A DNA stretch of 64,000 nt from Gymnopus androsaceus JB14 (Eukaryota; Basidiomycota; Agaricomycetes; Agaricales; Omphalotaceae): positions 1-64,000 of the forward strand of contig ML769689.1 in NCBI GenBank assembly GCA_009733575.1, read 5' to 3'. The translations under genes were made by a program, and so were the position numbers. Positions 22,416 through 32,900 of the stretch are shown piece by piece. Below the pieces are notes generated by a model that was given only the letters and a program-made list of their open reading frames with translations, had not been told where the DNA came from and searched no databases. Positions within the stretch are counted from its first letter, which is position 1, and each line of letters starts with the position of its first letter.

Positions 22416-23816
22416 ATGACACCAGAAGAGTCACAAGCAATTGCATTTGCTGGAGCTGTATTTGTTTCCAATCTTGATACTCTTGTCTTCAGCTGTGCAC
22501 TCTTTGGTGAGGCAGGCATATTACAACTTGAATATAAGAAGGCTCATTTATGGTATGCAGGCATTTACATGTCGGCGTTTACAGTTAGTATCCGTATTCT
22601 CCTGTGAGTATTACATCATCTCCTCGTGTGCTGATATTTGAAGTCTATTTATTATCAAATGTACCGTAGACAAAGGGAGCATCATACGCTAGCTCATAAA
22701 GCTTTAATTGGGATCCTTCTCGCAGGATTTGTGATGACGGTCCTTTATAACAGCCAAAATATTGTGGTCAACTTGTTCCTCGTCAAATTTGGGGTGGTGA
22801 CGTCACTTCCAGGGGGTTTAATCGCACAAGAAACGGTTGCAGACTCAAAATGCATTGTACCTACCCTTCTACAAGAATGGAGCGGAAATTTCATTGTGAA
22901 TCTTGTGTAAATGCTACACTCTGATGGTTTTGAATACTAATACCTCGTCAGGTCTTGTTGGCTGATATGGCTATTGCTTGGAGAGCTTGGGCACTCTGGG
23001 CAGATAATAGGCTGATCAAATGGCCCCTACTAATTATGCTGCTCATAGACATAGGTGGGTCCTTTCTATTGTGATTAGGCCTAAATACTAATCAACTTAG
23101 CGGTCAACACTGCTAGCAATCTTGCTGACACTTTAGCTTATTTCCCTTTGATCACCCAAGTTGCTAATGCTGTGACCTTGAATTGGGTTGGTGTTGTCTT
23201 AAATTTTGGGGTGAATATTGCAGCAACCTTACTGATAGCCTATCGCGCATGGTGAGCATTGGGCATTTGATTTCAACACTTCTGGTTATGTATTACATTT
23301 ATTTCAGGAAACATCATCACTCAGTGCATGTAATATTACACAAAAAGCAAACACAAGTAGGAGCAATCCTCCTACTCATGGTAGAATCTGGTGCAATTTT
23401 GGGTGTGGTCCAGGTCTGTTTCTAGTTGTCAAAAAAACAATTCAATATTTTGACTTGCTGTATCACAAGGTCTGCTGCATTGTAATTAATGTGCTGGAGA
23501 TTCATGCAGCCAATCCTTCACCCATTAATACAGCCAAAGTATTTCTTGGAGCTTTGTATACATACAGTGCTGTGAGTCTCAATTGGAACTTCAAATTTCA
23601 AATTTCAACAGTTGAAATGGATTCCCATGATCTTTCTCATTCAATTCATAGGCCATAAATCCGGTGGCTCTTGTCATCCTAGTCCAAACAGGAAACACAT
23701 ATGAAGATAGTTTTCATCTGGAAGATCTCCCTTCTCTGGACATTAATTCTGCTCATATGACCAGCCTAGGAACCCAACATCCTTTGGGGAGTCATGAAGT
23801 TGAGGGCTACTTCTGA
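22416..23816 (+). CDS. Seven-helix membrane protein, basidiomycete-specific family (paralogue 1)
   Basis: Eight exons: 22416-22506, 22561-22603, 22670-22895, 22952-23054, 23101-23251, 23308-23413, 23470-23571, 23652-23816; 328 residues, all introns GT-AG and in phase. Hydrophobic segments alternate with short loops in a seven-helix pattern. The WRAWALW motif, the TLLIAYRAW end of the following helix and a basic loop before AILLLMVESGAI are hallmarks of a large Agaricomycete membrane family of unknown function. The C terminus NPVALVILVQTGNTYE is cytosolic-looking. I chose the 22603 donor and the 22669 acceptor for intron 2 because this gives the same exon sizes as the paralogue at 26105-27452; a GTTAGT donor at 22584 is an alternative that would also stay in frame with a different acceptor. 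The gene is intact although its DNA is poor in CpG. Confidence 0.75.
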
Positions 23817-24320
23817 ACTTCTCTTGATTTTTTTCAAGGGAGTTTCCCCAAAATTTCCATATGTTATCTTCTGTGCAGTATTTGTTTGATGACAACTTTC
23901 TCTTCATGCTAATGTTGTGCTGATATTTTAAGTGCTATTTCATGTTTTGACATTCAAGATTGTTATGCAAGTGCCAAGCAGTAGTTACTAAAATATTTAA
24001 GGGGCTAGTAAGTTGAAATCTAGTCTCCCCTAGTAGGCAGACTCAGATATACACTGAAATCCATTGAATGTGTATATATAGGGCAGAGATCTGTGTTATG
24101 ATTTCAAGAAGAAAAAAAAGTTCTATTATTGACTCCTGGCATGCATGATGATTTTTCAAATCACCATGACAGTGAGGGAGTAAGTACTGATGAGAATGGA
24201 CTCAGGGCCCAGACCATTTTTCCTGATGCCACCTGTAGTCCTAAGACTGATGTGATCCTCTCTCTAAGATGTAAACCAGGTATACTCAACTTAATAGCCA
24301 GGAAGTAGATCAAATTGCCC
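23817..24320. other. Intergenic; inverted copy of the 9.4-kb repeat
   Basis: About 24228-24330 is the reverse complement of 9430-9545. Just before it, CCAGACCATTTTTCCTGATG (24209-24228) is one end of a CATCAGG-type element with no visible partner. Confidence 0.55.
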
Positions 24321-25287
24321 GATTATTCTATTTGACAACCCCCTTGTTATGAAACAACCCTTTCCTTATCTAGCAACCCGGTTGTTGTCACAAATGGTCA
24401 CAGTTCACCAAATATGCCAAATAAGCAGACATTGAGTATTTCATAAATTTTTCTATTGTGACTTGCTGATTTTCTTCAGAATAAGGGGAGTGGGGAAGGG
24501 GAATGTCCACAAGTAGTGAGAATCAAGAAAATTGGCAGCAGCTAGCTAAGTACCTAAACAATGGACTGGTTTGTGAGTGCAAAATATTACAGTGTTTTTG
24601 GAAAACCTTGTCCAAATCAATCTTGGTGATGGCAATAATTCAATAAATAAATAAAAATCTAAAAAGGGAGACAATCTTCCTGCTGTCAGACAACCACCAA
24701 GTCAGCCTCGTATTCTGGTGGTTGTTGTTCACTGTGCTGGATGTTGCCCAGCACAGTGAGCAAGTACAAAATACTGACTATCCTACCCTTGACCTAGACA
24801 AGTAGTCAGCCTTGTAAACTTGTTATGTACTAGCATGCTGAGAAGTACTTTGAATCTAATATACATAACTTTACAGTTGGATTTTGGTAGTCTACTCTGT
24901 GATACTGTGTGCAGTGGAGGGCATGCAAGGAGCATTCACCATTGAGTTGCAGTTACACCAAGGCAATTTCTATTGGATTCTTTGTTTAGAATTAGATTTA
25001 TTTATTGAATTTTTATCATCACCAAGATTGAGATACAAATAATATGTATCATGTAGGAGCTTAGGTACCTAATGCCATCTAGCACCACAGTAGCAGTAGC
25101 AAAATGCAAGTAAGCACTGAGCAGCAGTAATTGTCACTTTTCAAAAATTACACAAGGACATAAATATTTGAAAAAAAGCAGAGTCACACTTTAATATGTG
25201 TGACAGGGTTGCTAAATAACACTTCAAGAGGGTTGTCCATTAATGGGGGGTTGTTGTCAAGCAAGGGAGTTGTCAAATAGAATGATC
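24321..25287. mobile_element. 967-bp non-autonomous TIR element
   Basis: Left end GATTATTCTATTTGACAACC and inverted right end GATCATTCTATTTGACAACT. Size and end sequence match the 969-bp element at 33798-34766, but I see no target duplication, so one end may be damaged. There is no coding capacity. Confidence 0.7.
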
Positions 25288-25413
25288 CTCCACAGTATAA
25301 GATAATCTCCTGGCCATAAGGACTTCTTAGAACCCTCTCCCCCCCCCCAAGGTAAGTGCTTAGTTTTTAAAACACCCTTCAGACATTGACACTACTTACA
25401 ATTCTAATACTTC

Positions 25414-25965
25414 ATGCTGCCAATAATTATGCTTCAGTCTGACTGAAGCATTGTGGGAAATGAATACACTCAATACATAAGGAAATGTACTTTTTCAGAG
25501 GAATTTAGAAAACATATATTTCATAGAGCTTGAGAAGGAAATTAATTCAGACCAATTGAAGCTTGATCTTTCTGCAAAGAGAAGGTCTTTCCAAAATGAC
25601 ATTTTTCAGCCAGGACCTGAAAGCATGAATTGCCAAAGCTGGCTAAATTTATTTATTTCAGGGCTCCTCAAATAGTAGTGTTTGCCATTTCAGCACTCAT
25701 TTCGGGACATACTTTGGCTGGCATCGGTAGTTTATATTTTTGGGTGGGCTGAAGCAGATTACTTCATGTCCTGTCCAAAAAATGTCATTTGGGAAGTTTG
25801 AAGGAAATTCAGATTTCAAATTGGCTGAATTTATTTATTTATTGAGCCCTAAGAAATATTTACCTTGTATTCCTCTGAAAACAGTAAGCACATTTCCCTT
25901 ATGGATTGAAATAACATATTTCTCACAATGCTTTAGTCTGGCTGAAGCATAATTATTGGCAGCAT
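25414..25965. mobile_element. 552-bp element with long (about 110-bp) inverted repeats
   Basis: Both ends start ATGCTGCCAATAATTATGC and stay inverted-repeat for roughly 110 bp through GAAGCATTGTG and TTTCAGAGGAAT. No target duplication is obvious. It lies between the two membrane protein genes. Confidence 0.7.
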
Positions 25966-26104
25966 AACTGTACATTTTCTATACAATATCTGTGTCCTGG
26001 GCTTGTTATCAAAGGAATTTTTGAAGATATCAAAACAAATCAAGGAGACTAATTCAAGAACAGATTCAAGAATTCAGAAATCAGGGCATAAGTTTGCTTT
26101 TGTA

Positions 26105-27452
26105 CTAAACATTTGGGACCGAATTTATTTCCAGGGAAGGGTCATTTTCCATATGAAAACTGTGTTCATAGGTGTTCCCTGTTTGAATCAGGATGACAAG
26201 AGCAACAGGATTCAGGGCCTGTAAATTAAAAAAACAGATTAGATGAGCCAGGCCAATATTGAAACTGGAAACTAGAATACAGAGACTTACAGCACTGTAT
26301 ATATATAATGCGTTGAGAAAGAAATGGGCATCTTCAACAGGAGAGAGATTGGCTGTATGAATGTCCAATATCTTCAGGATAATGCTGGATGCCTTTACAA
26401 ATCATAGGTTATAAGCTATAGCTTTAGGTGTTTCCTGCATAACACTTGTAAATCACGGACCTGTACTGTACCAAAAAGTGCTCCAGTCTCAACCATAAGT
26501 AAGAGGATTGCTTCCACCCGTGTTTTCTTGCTGCCCAATATTGCACAGGTTGATTGATGATGTGTCCTAAAATAACACATGCAATAAGTATCTTGGAAGC
26601 AAATATGGTACCTAATGCCCACCATGCTCGATGAGCTATCAGGAGTGTTGCAACAATATTTACTATCAAATTGAGCGCAACAGCAACCCAATCAAATGTC
26701 AAGGAGTTATTCAGAGATACTTTTCCGACAATAGCATCAGCAATGTTGATACCTAAATAGTCTCCAAAGTCAAAATATATCGGGAAAATATGGCAAAAGA
26801 GACCACCAATGTCTGCCAGCAGGATAATCAACAAGGTCCATTTAATCAACCTATTTTCTACCCACAGTGCCCAAGCTCTCCAAACAATAGCTGTATCAGC
26901 AACTACAAACTGCATGTTGGTATAAAATATCAGTTTCCATGCATAACATGAAGTATTCATGGAGTATTCACCACGAAATTCCCACACCAAAGTTGCAAAA
27001 TGCTCATCACAACTACTTTCAGGCCGGCAGCCATTTCCTGTACTGTGAGACCTCCTTGAAGTGAAACCACCAGGGCAAACTCGACCTGGACCAAATTGCC
27101 TGCAATATCTGCACAGGTGTAAAGAGTTACCATCACAAATCCCACTAGAAGGAGTGCAATCAATGCTTTCTGTGCCTGTCCATTATTTTCCTTTCGCCTA
27201 AAGTGTGAGTTTGGATATCTATGTGTTAGTATACCAGAATGTGGAACATGGCAATAGGCGTACAAGATAATATGCATGCTAATGATGAAGGCCAGTATGT
27301 AGACCCCTGTTAGCCACCTATTGAATAAGGTCTCCCTCTCAGCCTTATGTGCATTGCTCACCAAAGAGTCCAATTCCAAATATCATGACAGAAATGTTTT
27401 GGAAAAATGCAGTCCCAGCAAATGCAAATTGTTCCGACTCCTCTGGTGTCAT
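26105..27452 (-). CDS. Seven-helix membrane protein, basidiomycete-specific family (paralogue 2)
   Basis: Eight exons on the minus strand: 27362-27452, 27264-27306, 26972-27218, 26807-26909, 26623-26752, 26461-26566, 26291-26392, 26105-26218; 311 residues. Exons 1, 2, 4, 6 and 7 have exactly the lengths of paralogue 1 (91, 43, 103, 106, 102 nt), and every intron is in the same phase. It starts MTPEESEQFAFAG and carries WRAWALW, TLLIAHRAW and AILLLMVETGAL. The C terminus is shorter than in paralogue 1. Function is unknown; the seven-helix layout suggests a receptor or channel-like role, which is inference only. The two genes converge on the 24.3-26.0 kb element cluster. Confidence 0.82.
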
Positions 27453-29099
27453 GGCAGATGTTGTGCTAAGTGATTGATGGTACTATGTCGACTTCTGCCT
27501 AGGACAGGCTCAATTTATATTGTTCTTTCCTCATAGTTATTCTCAACACTGGTTTCCATCAGTGGACCATCCCAGGTGTCTGAAAAGATCGTCCAAAGTT
27601 GGACAATCTTTTGAACACATATTCGGGAACCGGGTGCTCTTGGTATCAGTGTAAAAAACAATCTCCACTCTGAATCCACAAATAAGACTGTGTCTAAAAG
27701 CAAATTAATATTTGATTTTCAAAACTGAATGCCTTTCGGAACGGCACCACTGCACTACTGTTAGACGAACAAGATGAATGCTTTCGGGAGCAAAGGAAAA
27801 GCATCCGATGCTACTCTGAATGCCCCACCGCTAGCAGTGTGGCGTTATATGTTCATTGCCGTTCGTGATCGTATATCCGTGCGATCTTTCGTTTCGAACA
27901 TGGGAGTCAGGCTACCTCTGGGGAGAGCTTGCAGACCGAGGGTTTCAACCTTGCATGCAGCAAGTTACTTTGACGATCTCTAGGCGGTTGATGGGCTGCG
28001 GCATTCGGAGAGAAGAAGTAGGAAGCATATGGCATAAGAAAATAGGGCATTACATCGGGGATGTATAGGTTTCGTGAGTGCTTAACAAATAATTAACCCT
28101 TGTTCGAAGGACTAATTAGGTCAAGGTCACTGCGAAGTTTAGTCAGTGTGAGAACATGGACCAAATCCCCAACGTGCTAAAAGAAGAGTGCTTAAGAATA
28201 AATGCCTAACCTATGGGCAGATACAGCATTGCAGATATGAATAAACCGAAATGGAATATCAATTTTTAGCTGTACTGATGCTCATTGCCGCGCCATGATG
28301 ATCTTTTACTTTGAACAGGGAACGCAGACTCCAGAGTCAAATATGCAATCGGAATGTCATGGGAGAGAACCGCCGAGCCCCCAGATCAACAGCTTTAATA
28401 CTGCAAGCAGCTCGCACTTTCAAGAGCAAACAATTGACAAAGCTTACACTACTCATATCATCTGGAAACTGCTTCGTAACTACAGTAGTCGTCTATCATC
28501 ACCATTTTCCCCTCGGTCATTTTCACCATCAATGTCCCATTTCCCCATTTACCATGGTAGGCTTTCTTGTCCAGTGCTGACAGCAATATGAGATTATGTC
28601 CGAAGCGAGTTCGAGGAGACTAGTAGTAGACTCATAGTCGTGGTGACTAAGTTTTGCGAGGCTAGAATAGCCCGACTCGCTTGACAACAGAGTCCCCATC
28701 CGACACTCAACGGTCTGTTCTGGTTTTCAAACTTACTAGGATTCGTAAGGAGTTGAAAGAGCGGAGAATTCGAATTGGTCCGCCAATGCCAAGATTTACG
28801 AGTGGTGCTGGCGATTCTGATACGTGGTAGAGAGCCACGCTGGGAGGGAGGTGACATTCGGAACGAGGGGTGTCTACAGGGAGGAGAGGGTTTGCATTTC
28901 GGAGTTGGAGTTTCAGCGGGAGAGAAGGAATGAGAGGGGAAGGATAATCAAGCTGTTAGTGTAGATACGCCCCCACGAAGCTGAAAAAGCACATACCCTA
29001 GTATCTTTATACGAAGAACCAATTCCACCTCCCCGTTTGTGCTTGGAGTACGAGCGTTGTGGTCTTTAATCCTGCAGAACGTCTCGAACCACGTACGTT
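27453..29099. other. Intergenic, nothing recognised
   Basis: Contains several short ORFs on both strands (27774-28068, 28295-28591, 28594-28857) without recognisable domains or splice partners. Moderately CpG-rich from 27700. Confidence 0.4.
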
Positions 29100-30560
29100 C
29101 CCGTTCCTGGTGAACCACCAAACCACCAAAGTGCTGAAATGGAATTGTAGGATCACGGTCGAAGATGGGGGTAAACATAACCCGTTCCCGTTGGGTACTG
29201 CCCAGAGCCACCGAGTAAAGAGGCACAGGAATAGGTGCACGTCTCTTGTATCCAGCTCCGGTGCTCTTCCGACAATGGCAAAGGAGCTAAACTCGAGGTC
29301 AGGGGTTTAAAAACGCAACGACTTTGTCCACATTATCCATACTATCGAAACTTTCGTCCGGCATGAAACCCAGGTGAAAAATCGCATTTCCCGTCCAATC
29401 CCCGCTGAACAAGGTTATCACGAATTCCGCCCAGCGGACCATAGACGACAGACACTAGACCAAAACCCAAAATTCCATCCAGGGATAAACATCCCTTCCC
29501 AAGCCAGTCCAATCCCGTACCCAGTCCAAATCCATTCGTCACCGAAAGAACGACCATTTCAGTTCTACTCCTCCTTCTCCTGCGTCGTCCATCACTGAGC
29601 ATATACCACTCGGAATCGGAATACTTGCTTCAGCTCCAACTTGCACTTGTGTCCCAGCAATGGCATAAAGAGATCCAAAACGGAAGCTGTGGCAATGACA
29701 GAAGCGACATGAACAAGAGGCGCGACATTGTCACATTGGCCACGGCAGTGGCAGCTAGGGACGAAGATGAGTCCGATGAGGTTCTCCCCGAAACATGTAC
29801 ATTTCGTTCCCGCAACCTGCTGAGCAAGGAGCTCGATGTGAATGTGACACAGAACAGGTATGGAGGAGACAGGGTAGAAGAAAGAGTTATTCGTTCCGTC
29901 GGATTTTGTGCCCGGCTACGACCTATTCTAGAGGCTAGAGGTGTAGAGGAAGACGATGTGGATGTGTCCTCAAATATTTGTTGCAGCTGCGAATGTTCGA
30001 TTGATAATCCATCCAAGTTGGCGCAAAAATGGGGAGCTTTCAGTATGAAAGCATGCGTGTGTTGGATGTTGGCGTCCATATTCATGTAGACATCCAATGT
30101 CCGATACCCTGGCCATTGTTCTGACTGTGAGCCTTCTTAGACTTTAGAGCGAGACTCGTGAAGACTCCGACAAGCCGAAGATGCAGACGACGTTTCTCTT
30201 TAGCTGTTATCGAGCATCTCTTCGAGACCTGAGGAACACTGTAAATCTTATTTGGCTTTCAATCGGATTTTGCGAACACATACAGGTCGAATCATTTATT
30301 TTGAGACGAAAAAGTCTTAGCCTTGTGCTATTGAATTGACACTAATGAGATTGGTTGGAGTGAGCAATAAGAAGACGCACTTGTCGATCCTAACCTCCAA
30401 AAAAAAACTGCCCATAGCTCCTCGTTCACTGAACGACGAGGCAGGTTGCGGTAGATGACTAGATGCCAACATTTGAACTCGGAATATTCTTGTCGTTGAT
30501 TGTCGTAAAGCGAAGGCCCTGGACAGTGAAGTATCATTCGGCATAACGCAGCTCGTAATG
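29100..30560 (-). repeat. Duplicated gene-like unit, CpG-rich copy
   Basis: This unit matches 37040-38470 on the same strand. Coding traces on the minus strand are shared: a VQVGAEAS/VQVRAEAG segment near 29620, MFIPG near 29490, and a terminal segment FMPDESFDSMDNVDKV that ends in TGA at 29299-29301 and reads FMRDKSFNDMDDVEKV in the other copy.  Changes between the copies there are mostly conservative, which points to a real protein. A 155-codon ORF (29630-30097) overlaps the 5' part, but the opposite strand is open too. I could not build a full exon model and do not recognise the family. Confidence 0.5.
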
Positions 30561-31028
30561 AACTTCAGTGCAATGATAATACATAAATATCAGCTGAAAC
30601 ATACATAAACAAGTCGTCAGAATCGATAACGTCAATGAATACTACAGAAAGACGTTATGGCGGTTCGGGGTCAGACCGTGACTTTCTCACGATTCGAAGA
30701 CAAGATAATGCTGGACTCCGACAACCTTTCCTGGTTGATAAATCCGAGATTAGACATGGTATGCTTGATAATACCGCAATTAGTATGTCTCTGGATGGAA
30801 ACATCACCAAGACTGACAAACTCAAGATAACTCGAACTTGACTGCTAGACGGGATGAGGCTTGAGCTGCTACGGGGTTGGATGAGTTGTGACTCGGAGGC
30901 GAATAGCGATCGGAGTAGGATTCTGGATAATAGACACTGTAAGTAATACTTATGACGTTAATTTTCACGGAAAATTCTATTCCTACTCAATTTCCTACTC
31001 TCCCGGCTTATTCTTACATCAAAATGTA
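30561..31028. other. Intergenic, nothing recognised
   Basis: The plus-strand ORF 30635-30841 has no recognisable content. The last nine bases are the target duplication of the element that follows. Confidence 0.4.
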
Positions 31029-31800
31029 GGATAATTCTTTTTAACAACCCTGTTGGAGGGGTTGTTAGCAGGGAACAACCCTCAAGGCTCCGGGCGTCAC
31101 ACCGGAGTCCCAACAGGTCACACTGAAGCCTCAAGGTATATAATTTTTGTATCTCGTGTAGCACAGACGTAGATCGTCAATACATAAAAAATGTCGCAAT
31201 GGTCCGAGTCCCCATCCCTGTCGTTCTCTCCAACATACCCTCGCTCAAGACATCCATGGTCACTGCCTCCACCACAATGACCATGGCAGCTATGCCTTGC
31301 AATACGGGGACAGGATGACGGATGCATAGTGATTGCAAGTTGATGAGAAGAAATGAGAAGGAAGGTGTGAATGAAGGAATGTGATGTTTAGTTAGCAGTG
31401 TATGAAGCCAAAATGGAACAAGACGCACAATAATCATGACCAGTCTCCCATAAAGGAACAAACCCTGGTTCCTGCAGCTGCAGCCGCTGCTGTTGAGACT
31501 AAATCTCCATTGTCTATTGAGTTCCCGTGTTCGCGGGAGTCAGATTTATGCTAGAGTTGAACATTGAAGCTGGAGATCCAAGTCATGGTCATTAGTGCAC
31601 ATTGGATATTGATTTTGTAGTGGTAGTGATTTGTTTGTCTATTCAAGTGCCGCCGAGGGAGGAAAAAAATGAGGTCAAAGAACAACGAAAGTGAGCCCTA
31701 AGCCCAACAAGCACTTCCGGCGAAAGCTCGGCGTGACAGCGATCACATGATCTTTCGGTGGGTTGTCAGGTGCCAACGGGGTTGTTGAAAAGAATTATCC
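31029..31800. mobile_element. 772-bp non-autonomous element with 9-bp target duplication
   Basis: The ends are GGATAATTCTTTTTAACAAC and, inverted, GGATAATTCTTTTCAACAAC. CAAAATGTA occurs at 31020-31028 and again at 31801-31809, a perfect 9-bp target duplication as made by Mutator-like transposases. No transposase inside. Confidence 0.88.
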
Positions 31801-32508
31801 CAAAATGTACTCCCTCAATGTGAACCTACTCAGTTTTTGTGAAAGTACTCTAAAATTTGTATTTCCACTGCAATATACCAATTTACTGAGCCTTCTATGT
31901 AATTAGGCTTGCAACCTATCTGCCGCTGTTATTGTCGCAACTCGCGACACTGAGGCTAGGATTTTCGGCATCGGCCGGGACTCAGTGGCGGAAATGGAGT
32001 GCCCATGGGCGCTTTTTGCGTGACTCTCCTTGCTATGAATCATATATCATACCTACAGCGATAATAATATTTACCATTACCGACACTCTCTTGTGGGACT
32101 CTCAAAACATGTATTCAGTGACTTGAAATAATGGGGCAGATTTCTTTGAAAAAAATTTGAATAATTGAATGATTTCCTCTTCCCCTGAGTCAGTGTGCCA
32201 GTGACTTGCGAGCTATAAAAGAGTTTAAAGAATTATTCAATGGACACACCTTCAGGAAATGCGCTCACATTGGCCTGGCACTCACTGGAACAACATCAGT
32301 TAGGAGATGGTATGTATGGCGTGATGCGCGACGCGCCGACGCGCATTGTCACGGTCATATATGTCACCAGTGCTCATAATATCTTGGGCGGGAGTGACTG
32401 GATACCCCATTCCGGAGATTTCCTCCGAAAAAGACTTCTAGCTGACTTTTAGAGTAGGAATGTATGGTAGAAATGTCTCCGGAGAGTAGGTAGACAGAGT
32501 AGGATGTA
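31801..32508. other. Intergenic, nothing recognised
   Basis: Two short plus-strand ORFs (31932-32126, 32240-32452) lack recognisable content. GCGTGATGCGCGACGCG near 32320 is a small GC-rich palindrome. Confidence 0.35.
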
Positions 32509-32655
32509 CTGTACTCTTCCGACCAACTGTTCACAGATTTCGGAAAAATGCAAAATTAAAAATACCAAAAAAATCCGAAAATTCAAGAAAAAATTAAATC
32601 CGATGTCCAATTTTTGACGTGACGCGTGACTGAACAGTTGGTCGGAAGAGTACAG
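32509..32655. mobile_element. 147-bp MITE, CTGTAC ends
   Basis: Inverted repeats of about 25 bp start CTGTACTCTTCCGACCAACT at both ends. TA lies at 32507-32508 and 32656-32657. Confidence 0.85.
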
Positions 32656-32836
32656 TATAGTAAATGGAGTATGCTCCATCAAAGTAACGGGCAGAATATT
32701 CCGTGAAATCTACTGTCATAAATACAGTATCTGCTTGGCATGAGCTTATATCTCCGGATCCACTGTATCAATAAATCCAGCTTTGACTTGCCTAAATTGT
32801 CAATGACATGAAATATATATATTATACACTGGCAGT

Positions 32837-32862
32837 CTCTATAATCTAGTAATGACCATACT
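32837..32862. repeat. Single unit of the 26-bp minisatellite
   Basis: One CAGTCTCTATAATCTAGTAA unit lies next to regulator copy B. The arrays at 219-322 and 39490-39575 have four and three units. Confidence 0.6.
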
Positions 32863-32900
32863 CTATCTATGTATCTATCTAATATCTAGACCGTGTACTA

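Noticed and set aside
24321..25287. 9-bp target duplication for this element
   Set aside because: The flanks do not match, although the ends resemble the 9-bp-duplication family.
27774..27983. A tRNA-like or coding feature near GTTTCGAACATGGG
   Set aside because: No acceptor or anticodon stems can be folded around it.
29625..30097. Two overlapping ORFs of about 155 codons on opposite strands as separate genes
   Set aside because: Neither has a domain; at most one reflects the duplicated unit, and the frame is not kept through the whole sister copy.
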